Both the position numbers and the translations under genes were made by a program. From CBINFS01 sp966250015 (GTDB lineage Bacteria; Bacteroidota; Rhodothermia; Rhodothermales; DASSAV01), in the NCBI GenBank assembly GCA_966250015.1, contig CBINFS010000050.1, positions 1 to 21,555 on the forward strand: a DNA stretch of 21,555 nt, read 5' to 3'. Below the pieces are notes generated by a model, which saw only the letters and a program-made list of their open reading frames with translations, did not search any database and was not told where the DNA came from. Below are positions 13,997-21,526 of this stretch, one piece after another (within the stretch, counting starts at the first letter, position 1; each line of letters opens with the position of its first letter).

Positions 13997-14584
13997 ATGA
14001 CCCTCGTTTCGGCCGCCCTGCTGCTGTTTCTCGTAATGGACCCGCTCGGGAACATCCCGCTCTTCCTGACGGCGCTCAACCGTGTCGCGCCGGAACGCCG
14101 CCGGCACGTCGTGTTGCGCGAGCTGTTGATCGCGCTGGGTGTACTCGTGTTTTTCCTGTTTTCCGGACGGTTTGCGCTCGATCTCCTCCAGATCTCCGAA
14201 CCGGCGCTGTCAGTCTCGGGTGGAGTCATTCTGCTCATGATCGCGGTGCGGATGGTTTTTCCGAGCCACAACGGGAGCATGGCCGAACGGATCGACCAGG
14301 AGCCTTTCGTCGTGCCGCTTGCGATCCCGTACGTGGCCGGTCCTTCGGCACTGGCAACCTGCCTGCTGATCATGAGCCGCGAGCCCGACCGGTGGCCTGT
14401 GTGGCTGCTCGCCCTGCTGCTGGCGTGGGTGGCGTCGAGCATCATCCTCTACTTCGCCTCGTCGATGCGCCGTTTCTTCAGCGAACGCGGTCTGACGGCC
14501 GTCGAACGCCTGATGGGCATGGTGCTCGTCACTATCTCGGTGCAGATGATGATGACGGGCATCGACGAGTTCCTCGCCCGGTGA
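13997..14584 (+). CDS. MarC-family integral membrane protein
   Basis: A 195-residue polytopic membrane protein of the MarC/UPF0056 family, whose transport role remains unclear. Diagnostic sequences are LLLFLVMDPLGNIPLFL near the start, ALSVSGGVILLMIAVRM in the middle, FVVPLAIPYVAGPSALAT (the family's P-x-A-x-P-x-x-x-G-P stretch) and RLMGMVLVTISVQMMMTGI at the end. About six hydrophobic helices are visible, the usual number. The ATG at 13997 follows CACCACC, with no strong ribosome site. Convergent with the regulator downstream, stops 22 nt apart. Confidence 0.93.
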   Translation: MTLVSAALLLFLVMDPLGNIPLFLTALNRVAPERRRHVVLRELLIALGVLVFFLFSGRFALDLLQISEPALSVSGGVILLMIAVRMVFPSHNGSMAERIDQEPFVVPLAIPYVAGPSALATCLLIMSREPDRWPVWLLALLLAWVASSIILYFASSMRRFFSERGLTAVERLMGMVLVTISVQMMMTGIDEFLAR

Positions 14585-14606
14585 GGCTACGCCTATTTTA
14601 TAGCTC

Positions 14607-15248
14607 CTACTCCCCCTCGAACTCGTACGTGCACGCGGGGTGGCCTTCGGGGATGTAGGAGACGCGGGAGATGGGGGCGCCTAAGAGGTGAGCGAAGAAC
14701 TCGGCCTCGAGGCGACACGGGATGCGGGTGTGGCGGACAGCTTCCGGGAAGGGACAATTGCACTCCCGGATGACGAGGCCGTCGTCGAGAATCTCGATCT
14801 CAGGCATGAAGCCCTGCTCGCTCAAGATTTGCTTCAGTGCAGTTAGGCGGGCGTTCCGGTCGTCGAGGCTCACCGCGTCGAGCCGGCTTTTCACGTCGTC
14901 GGTACGGTCCTGCCAGAATCGTGTAAAAAACGAGTCGATCCAGTGCCGTTGCCCCTCTTTATCGAGGAAATCGAGCAATCGGCCGAGCAGCACGCCGTCG
15001 AACGAAGGGAACAGCCGCTCGCCCATGGAGCTGAGCCGGTACAGGAGCGTCGGGCGACCCCGACCGTTCCTTTTTGAATCGTGCTCGACCAGTCCGTCTC
15101 GTTCGAGCCGGGTGAGGTGCTCCCGGAGGGAGGCTTTCGTCAGGCCGGTTGCCTCCACCGCGTCGTCGACGGTGATCACACCGCGCCGTTTCATGAGGTG
15201 CAGCAGTGCGCGCTTCGTGTCGGACGAATAGAGTACCGGACCCACCAT
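14607..15248 (-). CDS. SufR-like winged-helix regulator with Fe-S-type cysteines
   Basis: A 213-residue transcription factor. The N-terminal winged helix (VLYSSDTKRALLHLMKRRG, then VDDAVEATGLTKASLREHLT, RLERDGLVEHDSKRNGRGRP) has the DeoR/ArsR/SufR style, including the wing G-R-G-R-P. The C-terminal region carries C163-N-C165-P, C178 and C206 in the context ECNCPFPEAVRHTRIPC and EGHPACTYEF. This is the arrangement of SufR-type regulators that bind an Fe-S cluster and sense iron or redox state. An upstream GTG at 15302 is possible, but the ATG at 15248 starts at the conserved domain. It is divergent from the 15401 gene, so it probably controls itself and that operon. No suf genes are adjacent, so the regulon may differ from classical SufR. 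Confidence 0.88.
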   Translation of the reverse strand: MVGPVLYSSDTKRALLHLMKRRGVITVDDAVEATGLTKASLREHLTRLERDGLVEHDSKRNGRGRPTLLYRLSSMGERLFPSFDGVLLGRLLDFLDKEGQRHWIDSFFTRFWQDRTDDVKSRLDAVSLDDRNARLTALKQILSEQGFMPEIEILDDGLVIRECNCPFPEAVRHTRIPCRLEAEFFAHLLGAPISRVSYIPEGHPACTYEFEGE

Positions 15249-15330
15249 GCCTGTATTTTTATCTGATTTAGTGCCGAGTGAAAGATAACCGGTACGGGGC
15301 ACTTCGGCAATAAAAATGATAAAATCCTGT

Positions 15331-15355
15331 TTTAACTGGAATCGTTTAACCGGAA
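15331..15355. promoter_or_regulatory. Direct repeat TTTAACYGGAA: candidate operator
   Basis: Two copies of an 11-mer, TTTAACTGGAA (15331-15341) and TTTAACCGGAA (15345-15355), lie 14 bp apart between the SufR-like regulator and the HEPN-like gene. A related ATAACCGGTA lies at 15285-15294, and TGCCGA...TCGGCA form an imperfect dyad around it. A direct repeat in a divergent regulator promoter is a reasonable operator candidate, but spacing and half-site differ from the dyads expected for SufR. Confidence 0.45.
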
Positions 15356-15400
15356 GGGTTAGTTTTTACAGTACCGTATCATACGTCGTGGAGGAGAACG

Positions 15401-15850
15401 ATGCAGCCGGGATATTCAAAGGACTATGCGGTAAAGGCACAGCTCACCGAAGCGAGGCAACACCTCGACCGGGCGAAGAGCCTGCTTCTGAGTGAAAACC
15501 CATCCTGCGCGGAGGGAGCCGCAGCCGCCCTCGAAACGATTCGAGGGTCGCTGCAAGCATTTCTGACGTGGCACGGCCTCAATCTGCCGGAGGACACGCC
15601 GCTCTCGACGCTCGGATCGTCCGCCATCGTGCTTGCCCGATCGCTCGAAACCTTCATTCACCTGGCGCTGCCGGTGGAACGGCTCGTGGAGGAGCTTCGT
15701 GACAAGAAGCATCTCAACGTCAACGATCGTGAAGCCGCGCAAGCAGCATATTACACGGCCCGGAACCTGCTCTCGGCAGTGGCCGGCGAGCTCCCGGTTC
15801 ACCTGTACCCTTCCTCAAAGCCGTACAACCTGCAAGATCAAGTGGTATAA
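15401..15850 (+). CDS. Small helical protein, HEPN-like
   Basis: A 149-residue, largely alpha-helical protein. The pattern fits a HEPN-type four-helix domain: AQLTEARQHLDRAKSLLLSE, then a GAAAALETIRGSLQAFLTWHG helix (the usual place for the second HEPN helix), a proline-marked loop LPEDTPLSTLG, and the last helix REAAQAAYYTARNLLSAV. The R-x4-6-H nuclease motif of toxin HEPNs is not evident, so catalytic RNase activity is not claimed. GGAGGAG precedes the ATG at good spacing. It is 37 nt upstream of the AhpD-like gene and likely co-transcribed with it under the divergent SufR-like regulator. The exact function is unknown. Confidence 0.75.
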   Translation: MQPGYSKDYAVKAQLTEARQHLDRAKSLLLSENPSCAEGAAAALETIRGSLQAFLTWHGLNLPEDTPLSTLGSSAIVLARSLETFIHLALPVERLVEELRDKKHLNVNDREAAQAAYYTARNLLSAVAGELPVHLYPSSKPYNLQDQVV

Positions 15851-15887
15851 GCCCGAATCACGAAGTTCAATCATAAGGAAAAGCATC

Positions 15888-16235
15888 ATGACCGAACATA
15901 ATCACCAGACGCTCTACCCGCCCGCAACCCCCGAAATGTCGCGCAAGCGGGCGGCCCTCGCACCGGAGATCACCGAGGCCTTCCGGGCTTTCAGCCGGCA
16001 GGTCTTTGCCGAAGGCGCGCTCGATGAAAAGACGAAGCAGCTCATCGCAGTGGCCGTGGCGCACGTGACGCAGTGCCCCTACTGCATCAAAGGCCACACG
16101 CGGACCGCCATCCGGAAGGGCGCCACGCCCGAGGAGATAATGGAAGCGATCTGGGTAGCCGCCGAGATGCGCGCGGGGGGCTCGTACGCCCACGCCGCGC
16201 TCGCCCTCGACGTCATCGAGGAAATCCAGCGGTAA
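15888..16235 (+). CDS. AhpD-like carboxymuconolactone-decarboxylase-family protein
   Basis: A 115-residue single-domain alkylhydroperoxidase-type protein. The redox signature is AVAHVTQCPYCIKGHTRTAI, with the C-P-Y-C pair and a conserved His four residues after the second Cys, followed by RKGATPEEIMEAIWVAAEMRAGGSYAHA (here described as a helical repeat). Such proteins reduce peroxides or act as disulfide relays, though many are uncharacterised. AAGGAA lies 7 nt upstream of the ATG at 15888, which decides this start over the longer open frame. It shares a probable operon with the HEPN-like gene and a Cys-rich regulator, consistent with a redox role. Its stop codon is 5 nt from that of the convergent Dabb gene. 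Confidence 0.92.
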   Translation: MTEHNHQTLYPPATPEMSRKRAALAPEITEAFRAFSRQVFAEGALDEKTKQLIAVAVAHVTQCPYCIKGHTRTAIRKGATPEEIMEAIWVAAEMRAGGSYAHAALALDVIEEIQR

Positions 16236-16240
16236 ACGGC

Positions 16241-16648
16241 CTACTCTTCCGGTACGAAATCGACGACGAACGCGCCTTCGAAGATACCCGACTCCCTGAG
16301 GATCTGGCCGAACTTCCGGTGCTCGGGATGCGGCAGGTAGGCGTCACGGGCAGCGGCGTTTTCGAACGTCAGGACGTAAATGTGATTGAATCCCTGGTCG
16401 AGGCCCTCCGGGCTCATGTTCGTCCCGTGCTCGAATGAAAGGATGCCGGGGATGGTATTCTTCAGGTTGCGGAAGGCGTCGGTGACCACCTGGATCTGCT
16501 CGGCGGTGGCTCCTTCGGCGTATTTGAAGACGACGACGTGGCGGACCGGGCCATCGTCTGCCTTCTCGCGACCGGTAAGGTGAAAACCGGCGGCCATCAT
16601 AAAAAAGGTGACCAGCACGGTGAGGAGCAATCCGCTTTTCATAACCAT
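16241..16648 (-). CDS. Dabb (stress-responsive alpha-beta barrel) domain protein with N-terminal hydrophobic segment
   Basis: A protein of 135 residues. The first ~22 residues (MVMKSGLLLTVLVTFFMMAAGF) form a signal or membrane anchor. The remainder is a Dabb domain: VRHVVVFKYAEGATAEQIQ (the family's H-x-V-x-F-x-x-x start), FRNLKNTIPGILSFEHGTNM, FNHIYVLTFENAAARDAYL and PHPEHRKFGQIL. Dabb domains form dimeric ferredoxin-like barrels; some are decarboxylases or cyclases, many are unassigned. The frame is open from 16684, but ATG codons at 16648 and 16642 open directly on the hydrophobic segment and are preferred. An exported Dabb protein is slightly unusual, because most are cytoplasmic. Confidence 0.88.
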   Translation of the reverse strand: MVMKSGLLLTVLVTFFMMAAGFHLTGREKADDGPVRHVVVFKYAEGATAEQIQVVTDAFRNLKNTIPGILSFEHGTNMSPEGLDQGFNHIYVLTFENAAARDAYLPHPEHRKFGQILRESGIFEGAFVVDFVPEE

Positions 16649-16920
16649 AGTCGTATTTGGATTTGCCTGACGGGACGAAAACACCCGAGTATACGGCGGT
16701 TTTCGTCCATTTTCATTACTGTAAACGACGTGACCGGTCGAAATCGGATCAGCTCCAGCCTACCGGTTTTTTCGAATTGCAGCGGTTTCACGTGGGCTTT
16801 CTCCCACTGGCGACGAAGAAGCAACCTTTTTTGTCACCATTACCTCAAAAACATGTCTTTCCGACCGCCGAGCGGGGATCCACGTGAGCTCACGACCTAC
16901 GATAGCCGCTTTTCTCTGAG

Positions 16921-16969
16921 CTACCCTTGCCTGGATCTCCGCCTTCGCGGAGATGACGTAGTTGGGTAG
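16921..16969. repeat. 34-bp palindromic repeat, copy 2, within a 49-bp imperfect hairpin
   Basis: The core ATCTCCGCCTTCGCGGAGAT (16935-16954) is a perfect 8-bp stem with a CTTC loop. Flanking CTACCC (16921-16926) and GGGTAG (16964-16969) are also complementary, so the whole can fold as a long interrupted hairpin. The 34 bp at 16927-16960 match 10931-10964 at 31 positions. It lies in the gene-free gap 16649-17138, where no credible gene was seen; the region around 16850-16920 also looks like decayed repeat sequence. Confidence 0.8.
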
Positions 16970-17030
16970 TGTTTTGGTTACCCCAGGCGTACAGCCTTCG
17001 ATCCACGTCGACACAAAAGATCATGTGCAG

Positions 17031-17057
17031 AATATCTGCGCCCATCTGCTGATTATT
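17031..17057. repeat. Interspersed 'CCATCTGC' repeat, copy 3
   Basis: AATATCTGCGCCCATCTGCT followed by GATTATT is the third copy of the family at 11036 and 13842. It is followed by CTTCGCGTCTTCGCGTGAGA (17068-17087), whose CTTCGCG pattern also occurs near the other copies. Confidence 0.5.
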
Positions 17058-17138
17058 CTTAGCCGTCCTTCGCGTCTTCGCGTGAGACTTCCTATCTCCT
17101 TTGCTCGAAGGAATACCGTTCCGGAAAAAGGCTCTGCT

Positions 17139-18626
17139 TCAAAGGTACGAGTCAGAGAGGGCGGCTTTGATGGCGGCTTCGGTATTGATGAGGCGGCCGA
17201 GGTCGTTGGAGGCGGGCAGCGTAATGCCGGTCTCGTGGATGAGTGTGTAGATCTGGTCTGCGGTCAGGTCGGGGTTGAGGGCGCGCAACACGCCGGCGAG
17301 GCCTGCCACGTGCGGGGTCGCCATCGACGTCCCGCTGAGCGCGCGGTAGCCGTTGCCCGGGGCGAGCGAGAGGATGTCGACCCCGGGAGCGGCTATCGGG
17401 CGCGACAGGCGGCCGACGGTGTTCGAGAACTTGGCGCGTTCGAGGTTCTGGTCGACAGCCGCGACCGCAATCACGCCCTCGATGTTCGACGGCATGTGGT
17501 CGATCCCGTCGCGGGAGCCGTTACCGGCCGAAGCCACGACGACGGCGCCATTGCGAAGAGCATATTTGACGGCGTTGACGACGACCCTCGGCGCGGTCGT
17601 CGTGTATTCGCCCAGGGAGATCGAGAGCACGTCGGCGTGATCCTCGGCGGCGTCGATGATGGCCTGGGCGATCTGCTCGTGTGTACCGACGCCCCGTGCG
17701 TCGAGCGCCTGGTAGGCCACGACGTTGACGAACCGGCCTTCCCAGTTCAGCGAGGCAATGCCGACGCCGTTGTTGGCCGGTGCGCCGGCGATGCCGGCGC
17801 AGTGCGTGCCGTGGCCGTTTTCGTCCACGGTCACCTTCTTTGCCTTGAAGGCGGCCGTCACGTCTTCATGATGGGCGTCGACGCCGGTATCGATGATGGC
17901 CACGACGGCTTTTCGAACCGGGCGGCGGTCGCGCAGGAGCGCGTGGGCGCCGTCCATGCGGATGGCTTCGATGGCCCATTGCTGGGAGGCGAGCGGGTCG
18001 TTGGCGAGTGCCTGGCGCTCACCCGATGGTTCGCCCGTGAGCGGGAGCTCCAGCTCGATGGTCTCGTTCCAGGCGGTGTAATCCACGTTTTCCCGATCTT
18101 CACGGAGAATCTCAGCGGCCTCTTCGAGGGCTTTCCGTTCGCCGAAAATCAGGTACGTCTGAGCGAGATCCTCGTCTTCCATGAGATCAACCTCCGGGAA
18201 GGCCTGCTCGTAGCGTAGGCCGTACCGGTCGAGCACAGCCGCAACCTCCTCGATCCGGTCGTCGGGGCCGAGCTCGAGCAGGAGGCTCGCTTCGTCTTCC
18301 GGCGTTTCGACGACCCTCGACCCGAGCGCGATGAGACCACCCAACCCCAATGCCAGCAGGCCAAGCAGGGTGAATGCCAGGAACCGGACCTTTCGAACCG
18401 CCAGGAGGAGTGACGCCGCAACGAATCCCAGCCCGACGTCCATGAAAAAGCCCGTGGCGGTCCGGACGATGCCGCCTCCGCCAAAGAGCTGGAGAACGAT
18501 GGCCACGAGCAACAGGCCAAACCCGGCCAGCATCACGAGCGGATTCTTCTCCTTCCGGGAGGCATCCCAGGCGATCAGCAGGAAAGCGATCAGCGTTATC
18601 AGAGTGGTCGGATCCGGCCGCAACAT
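17139..18626 (-). CDS. Membrane-embedded subtilisin-family (S8) serine protease
   Basis: A 495-residue protease with an unusual polytopic N-terminus: four hydrophobic helices (about aa 8-20, 30-48, 60-76, 82-101). Positive loops at 21-29 (DASRKEKNP) and 77-81 suggest these face the cytoplasm, which would put both ends, including the protease, on the periplasmic side. A charged region (105-215) resembles a propeptide-like domain. The catalytic triad is complete: AIIDTGVDAHHED (D246), DENGHGTHCAGIAG (H272) and LSGTSMATPHVAG (S434), with oxyanion N369 in ASAGNG. The C-terminal ~60 residues complete the S8 fold. It starts 26 nt after the 71-residue gene and is probably the last gene of the CBS operon. 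Substrates are unknown. Confidence 0.94.
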   Translation of the reverse strand: MLRPDPTTLITLIAFLLIAWDASRKEKNPLVMLAGFGLLLVAIVLQLFGGGGIVRTATGFFMDVGLGFVAASLLLAVRKVRFLAFTLLGLLALGLGGLIALGSRVVETPEDEASLLLELGPDDRIEEVAAVLDRYGLRYEQAFPEVDLMEDEDLAQTYLIFGERKALEEAAEILREDRENVDYTAWNETIELELPLTGEPSGERQALANDPLASQQWAIEAIRMDGAHALLRDRRPVRKAVVAIIDTGVDAHHEDVTAAFKAKKVTVDENGHGTHCAGIAGAPANNGVGIASLNWEGRFVNVVAYQALDARGVGTHEQIAQAIIDAAEDHADVLSISLGEYTTTAPRVVVNAVKYALRNGAVVVASAGNGSRDGIDHMPSNIEGVIAVAAVDQNLERAKFSNTVGRLSRPIAAPGVDILSLAPGNGYRALSGTSMATPHVAGLAGVLRALNPDLTADQIYTLIHETGITLPASNDLGRLINTEAAIKAALSDSYL

Positions 18627-18652
18627 ACGAATTTACCCCCGCGAAGTGATGG

Positions 18653-18868
18653 TTAAATCGGTCTGATGGAGCGGACACGGACGGTCTTGCCCCACATCAT
18701 CAGCGAAACGAGGCCGACGGGTTCGACGTCGGCCTCAACGGCGAGGCCGTCGTGACGCACGTTTGGCGGGAGGTCGTCGATGGGCTGGTAGCGTTCGCCG
18801 TCCTCGTCGACGATACCCCAGAAGCCTCCCTCAATCGGTTCGTGTACGACCCTGCCGCGTACTTTCAT
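18653..18868 (-). CDS. Hypothetical 71-residue beta-rich protein
   Basis: A small protein that I do not recognise. It starts MKVRGRVVHEPIEGGFWGIV, continues with DEDGERYQPIDDLP and ends KTVRVRSIRPI. The alternating pattern (V-R-G-R-V-V; W-G-I-V-D-E-D-G; V-E-A-D-V-E-P-V) suggests a small OB- or SH3-like barrel. GGAGA stands 8 nt before the ATG, and codon use matches its neighbours, so it is likely real. It sits between the DUF3467 gene (75 nt upstream) and the subtilase (26 nt downstream) on the same strand, so it is probably co-transcribed with them. Confidence 0.8.
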   Translation of the reverse strand: MKVRGRVVHEPIEGGFWGIVDEDGERYQPIDDLPPNVRHDGLAVEADVEPVGLVSLMMWGKTVRVRSIRPI

Positions 18869-18943
18869 ACGATTCTCCGTGCGAATAAACTTGCGGTGTC
18901 CGCCATCGCTATACGGGTCATCAGGCGGCGGGTTACAGTCGGC

Positions 18944-19273
18944 TCAAGCTTCGCCGCCCATGCCGCCGAACCGGATCTGCTGGCCGGGAACCACCCGTTC
19001 GACGATCTCGCCGTGCGTTTTTTCGTAGCGGCTGATGTTTTCGGCGAGCGCCTGGAGCAGCCGCCGGGCGTGCTGGGGGGTAATGATGATTCGGCTTTTG
19101 ACGCGTGCTTTCGGGACGCCCGGCATAACCCGAATGAAGTCGAGGATGAACTCTTCAGCCGAGTGCGCGATCATGACGAGGTTGGCGTACACGCCTTCGG
19201 CTACGTCTTCGGTAAGTTCGATGTTGATCTGTGCCTGGTCGGGTTGTTTCGGTTCGTCCTGGTTGGTTGCCAT
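18944..19273 (-). CDS. DUF3467-family protein
   Basis: A 109-residue protein of a conserved family of unknown function. The family pattern is clear: YANLVMIAHSAEEFILDFIR, then PGVPKARVKSRIIITPQHAR, RLLQALAENISRYEKTHGEI and a Gly-rich end. The first 18 residues are polar and probably disordered. The ATG lies 4 nt after the cystathionine beta-synthase stop codon, so the two genes are almost certainly co-transcribed. Cytoplasmic location is expected, as there is no signal peptide. Confidence 0.92.
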   Translation of the reverse strand: MATNQDEPKQPDQAQINIELTEDVAEGVYANLVMIAHSAEEFILDFIRVMPGVPKARVKSRIIITPQHARRLLQALAENISRYEKTHGEIVERVVPGQQIRFGGMGGEA

Positions 19274-19277
19274 GGGG

Positions 19278-20693
19278 TTACCTTTTCTTTGAACTCACTT
19301 CGTCTCGTCCTGCGGAGGCCAGTACACTGATCAGATCGCTCCTGGTGATGATCTCGTACTCACCCGGACGGTCCGATTCGACGAGCACCGCAGACGTGTT
19401 TTGCTCAAGATAGGAAGAGAGATGCTCCATGTGAAGCGCCCGCGGGACGATCGGAAAAGGTTCGCTCATAATTACACGGACGCGCTCGTACTTCCCGTCG
19501 GGCTTTTCGATGAGCCGGTGTAGGACGTCGCGCTCGGTCAGCCCTCCGACGACGTGCCCGTCCTCGATGACGGGCATCTGTGAGATCCCATACTGGGTCA
19601 TTCGCTGGATAGCCACGTCGAGCGTGTCCTCGGGTGAGACGGTCACGACCTTCTTCGGCTCTTTCCGCATCTTCAGCACCTCGTCCACCGAGAGGTCCGC
19701 TGCCCGGTCGAGGAAGCCGTGGTTCTGCATCCAGGCGTCGTTGTAGGTCTTCGAGAGGTAGCGGTACCCGATGTCCGGAAAGATCACCACGACCACGTCC
19801 TCCTCCGAGATCTCGTTTCGGTGCCCGCGGAGCCACTGGAGGGCGCCGGCAAAGGCCATCCCGGACGACTGCCCGACGAACATGCCCTCGCTTCGCGCGA
19901 GCCGACGCGTCATCACCATGGCCTCCTTGTCGGTGATGCGGACGAAGTCGTCGACGAGGTCGAAGTCCATGTTACCCGCCAGGATGTCCTCCCCGACCCC
20001 TTCCGTCAAGTAGGGGTAGATCTCCTTGGGGTCGAATACCCGCGTGTGGAAGTACTTGTAATACACCGAGCCAAACGGGTCGACGCCGATCACCTTGACG
20101 TCCTGCTTCTTCTCCTTGAGGTATTTGGCGATGCCGGAGATGGTACCGCCGGTGCCTGCGCCCGCGACCACGTGCGTCACCCGTCCCTCCGTCTGGTCCC
20201 AGATCTCGGGGCCGGTCGCCTGGTAGTGCGCCTGGGTGTTCGCGGGGTGATCGTACTGATTGAGGTACACCGAGTTGGGGATCTCCGTCGCGAGCCGCCG
20301 GGCCACAGAATAGTAAGAACGCGGGTCGTCCGGAGCGACGGCGGTCGGGCACACGATGACCTCGGCCCCGAGCGCGCGCAAGATGTTGATCTTTTCTTCG
20401 CTCTGCTTGTCAGTGGTCGTAAAAATGCAGCGGTAACCCCGCGCGTTAGCCACGAGGGCGAGGCCGGCGCCCGTGTTGCCGCTCGTCCCTTCGATGATCG
20501 TCCCACCTGGCTTGAGCTGACCGGAACGTTCGGCGGCTTCGATCATGCCGATGGCGATCCGGTCCTTCACCGACCCGCCGGGGTTAAAAAACTCGATTTT
20601 GGCCAGCACCGTACAGGGCAGATCCGCGGCGAGGGTATTGATCTTGACGAGGGGGGTGTTGCCGACGGTTTCGAGAATGTTATCGTACCACAT
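19278..20693 (-). CDS. Cystathionine beta-synthase (PLP domain plus CBS pair)
   Basis: A 471-residue fold-type II pyridoxal-phosphate enzyme that would condense serine (or an activated serine) with homocysteine in transsulfuration. The catalytic domain has VGNTPLVKI (aa 10-18), NPGGSVKDRIA with PLP lysine K43, the substrate loop GTSGNTGAGLA (69-79) and the phosphate cup GAGTGGTISG. The C-terminal ~120 residues are a CBS-domain pair (VVTVSPEDTLDVAIQRMTQY; MPVIEDGHVVGGLTERDVL; VLVESDRPGEYEIITRSDLI), probably regulatory. The N-terminal heme-binding segment of mammalian enzymes is missing. O-acetylserine-dependent cysteine synthase is an alternative, but the long length and C-terminal CBS pair favour CBS. 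It is the first gene of a four-gene operon. Confidence 0.95.
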   Translation of the reverse strand: MWYDNILETVGNTPLVKINTLAADLPCTVLAKIEFFNPGGSVKDRIAIGMIEAAERSGQLKPGGTIIEGTSGNTGAGLALVANARGYRCIFTTTDKQSEEKINILRALGAEVIVCPTAVAPDDPRSYYSVARRLATEIPNSVYLNQYDHPANTQAHYQATGPEIWDQTEGRVTHVVAGAGTGGTISGIAKYLKEKKQDVKVIGVDPFGSVYYKYFHTRVFDPKEIYPYLTEGVGEDILAGNMDFDLVDDFVRITDKEAMVMTRRLARSEGMFVGQSSGMAFAGALQWLRGHRNEISEEDVVVVIFPDIGYRYLSKTYNDAWMQNHGFLDRAADLSVDEVLKMRKEPKKVVTVSPEDTLDVAIQRMTQYGISQMPVIEDGHVVGGLTERDVLHRLIEKPDGKYERVRVIMSEPFPIVPRALHMEHLSSYLEQNTSAVLVESDRPGEYEIITRSDLISVLASAGRDEVSSKKR

Positions 20694-20907
20694 GACGGAT
20701 TGTTACTGCTCTTCAGTAGTTCAACGGTGCTGCCAGAACAAAAACGGAAGCCAAAATCGGATAAAAAAGTCCCTTTGGCTCATTTCAGGATAATACTCCT
20801 GTCAAACGGATGTTTCCGCGAGAGGCCACAATCTTGGGCGTGTAGGTGGGTAAAGTGGGACGATGGCTTTTGCAATGAGTTCAGTTACTCACCCGCACCT
20901 CTCTTCA

Positions 20908-21065
20908 TGTCATTCCGACGAGCCTTGCGAGAAGGAATCTTCCCGAAGTGCGGCCTGAAGGGTTGGCATAAACGGTAATGAGGTGCTGTGCGCGCCCGGA
21001 TTGCCATTCTCGAAGGCCTCATTTCATAAAGATCCCTCACCCGCTTCGCGGGATTCGGGATGACA
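20908..21065. mobile_element. MITE/REPIN-like element, copy 1
   Basis: A 158-bp unit bounded by inverted ends TGTCATTCCGA (20908-20918) and TCGGGATGACA (21055-21065), which match in 10 of 11 positions as reverse complements. Internally it carries CTTCCCGAAGTGCGGCCT, CGAAGGCCTCATTT and CCCGC-TTC-GCGGG. No ORF is inside. The short length, inverted ends and repetition suggest a non-autonomous mobile or REPIN-like element. Confidence 0.65.
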
Positions 21066-21095
21066 AAGGTAGGGAGTTGCGCAAACCATAAAGCT

Positions 21096-21248
21096 CGTCA
21101 TTCCGAGCGATAGCGAGGACTCTTCCCGAAGTGCGGCCTTACTGATTTGCACTATCGGTATCGAAGTGCTGTGCGTACTCTGAATGCCATACTCGAAGGC
21201 CTCATTTTATGAAGATCCCTCACCCGCTTCGCGGGATTCGGGATGACA
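21096..21248. mobile_element. MITE/REPIN-like element, copy 2
   Basis: A 153-bp unit in the same orientation as copy 1, with ends CGTCATTCCGA and TCGGGATGACA. The last 80 bases, including GAAGGCCTCATTTTATGAAG and the CCCGC-TTC-GCGGG hairpin, are near identical to copy 1, whereas the centre (ACTGATTTGCACTATCGGTA) has diverged. Confidence 0.65.
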
Positions 21249-21303
21249 GAAGGAGGCGTTGGCGAAGGCAGTGTGCCCGGATGGTTGCCTGTACCACTCA
21301 AAT

Positions 21304-21362
21304 TGTCATCCTGACGAGCCTTGCGAGGAAGGATCTTCCCGAAGTGCGGCCTTACTGGTTTT
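21304..21362. mobile_element. MITE/REPIN-like element, truncated copy 3
   Basis: This copy retains the left end (TGTCATCCTGACGAGCCTTG) and CTTCCCGAAGTGCGGCCTTA, then loses similarity near 21362, so it lacks the right half. It is the third member of the tandem array in the 20694-21555 gap, which holds no recognisable gene. Confidence 0.6.
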
Positions 21363-21500
21363 CTAAAACAGGTGAGAAAGGCACCACAAACTGCCCCCCT
21401 GGACGGGCCTGTCCCGCGCTCGTTACGGGAGGAGCTATCGCGGAGCGACTGAGGGGTAGACTGGTTCCCTACCGGAATTGCTTTCCTTTCTCTCTTTTCT

Positions 21501-21526
21501 TTCTCTTTTGCCGGGTCAAAAGAGAA
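21501..21526. repeat. 10-bp perfect hairpin near the window end
   Basis: TTCTCTTTTG-CCGGGT-CAAAAGAGAA is a perfect 10-bp stem with a six-base loop, preceded by a pyrimidine-rich tract. It may be a terminator or a further dispersed repeat. The surrounding reading frame (minus strand, 21152-21553) looks like repeat sequence, not a gene. Confidence 0.5.

Noticed and set aside
16962..18218. Long plus-strand frame (418 codons) over the subtilase gene
   Set aside because: It is an antisense shadow: the minus strand has the complete S8 triad and motifs, while the plus frame has none.
19719..20978. Plus-strand frame (419 codons) over cystathionine beta-synthase
   Set aside because: Antisense shadow of a clearly recognisable PLP enzyme.
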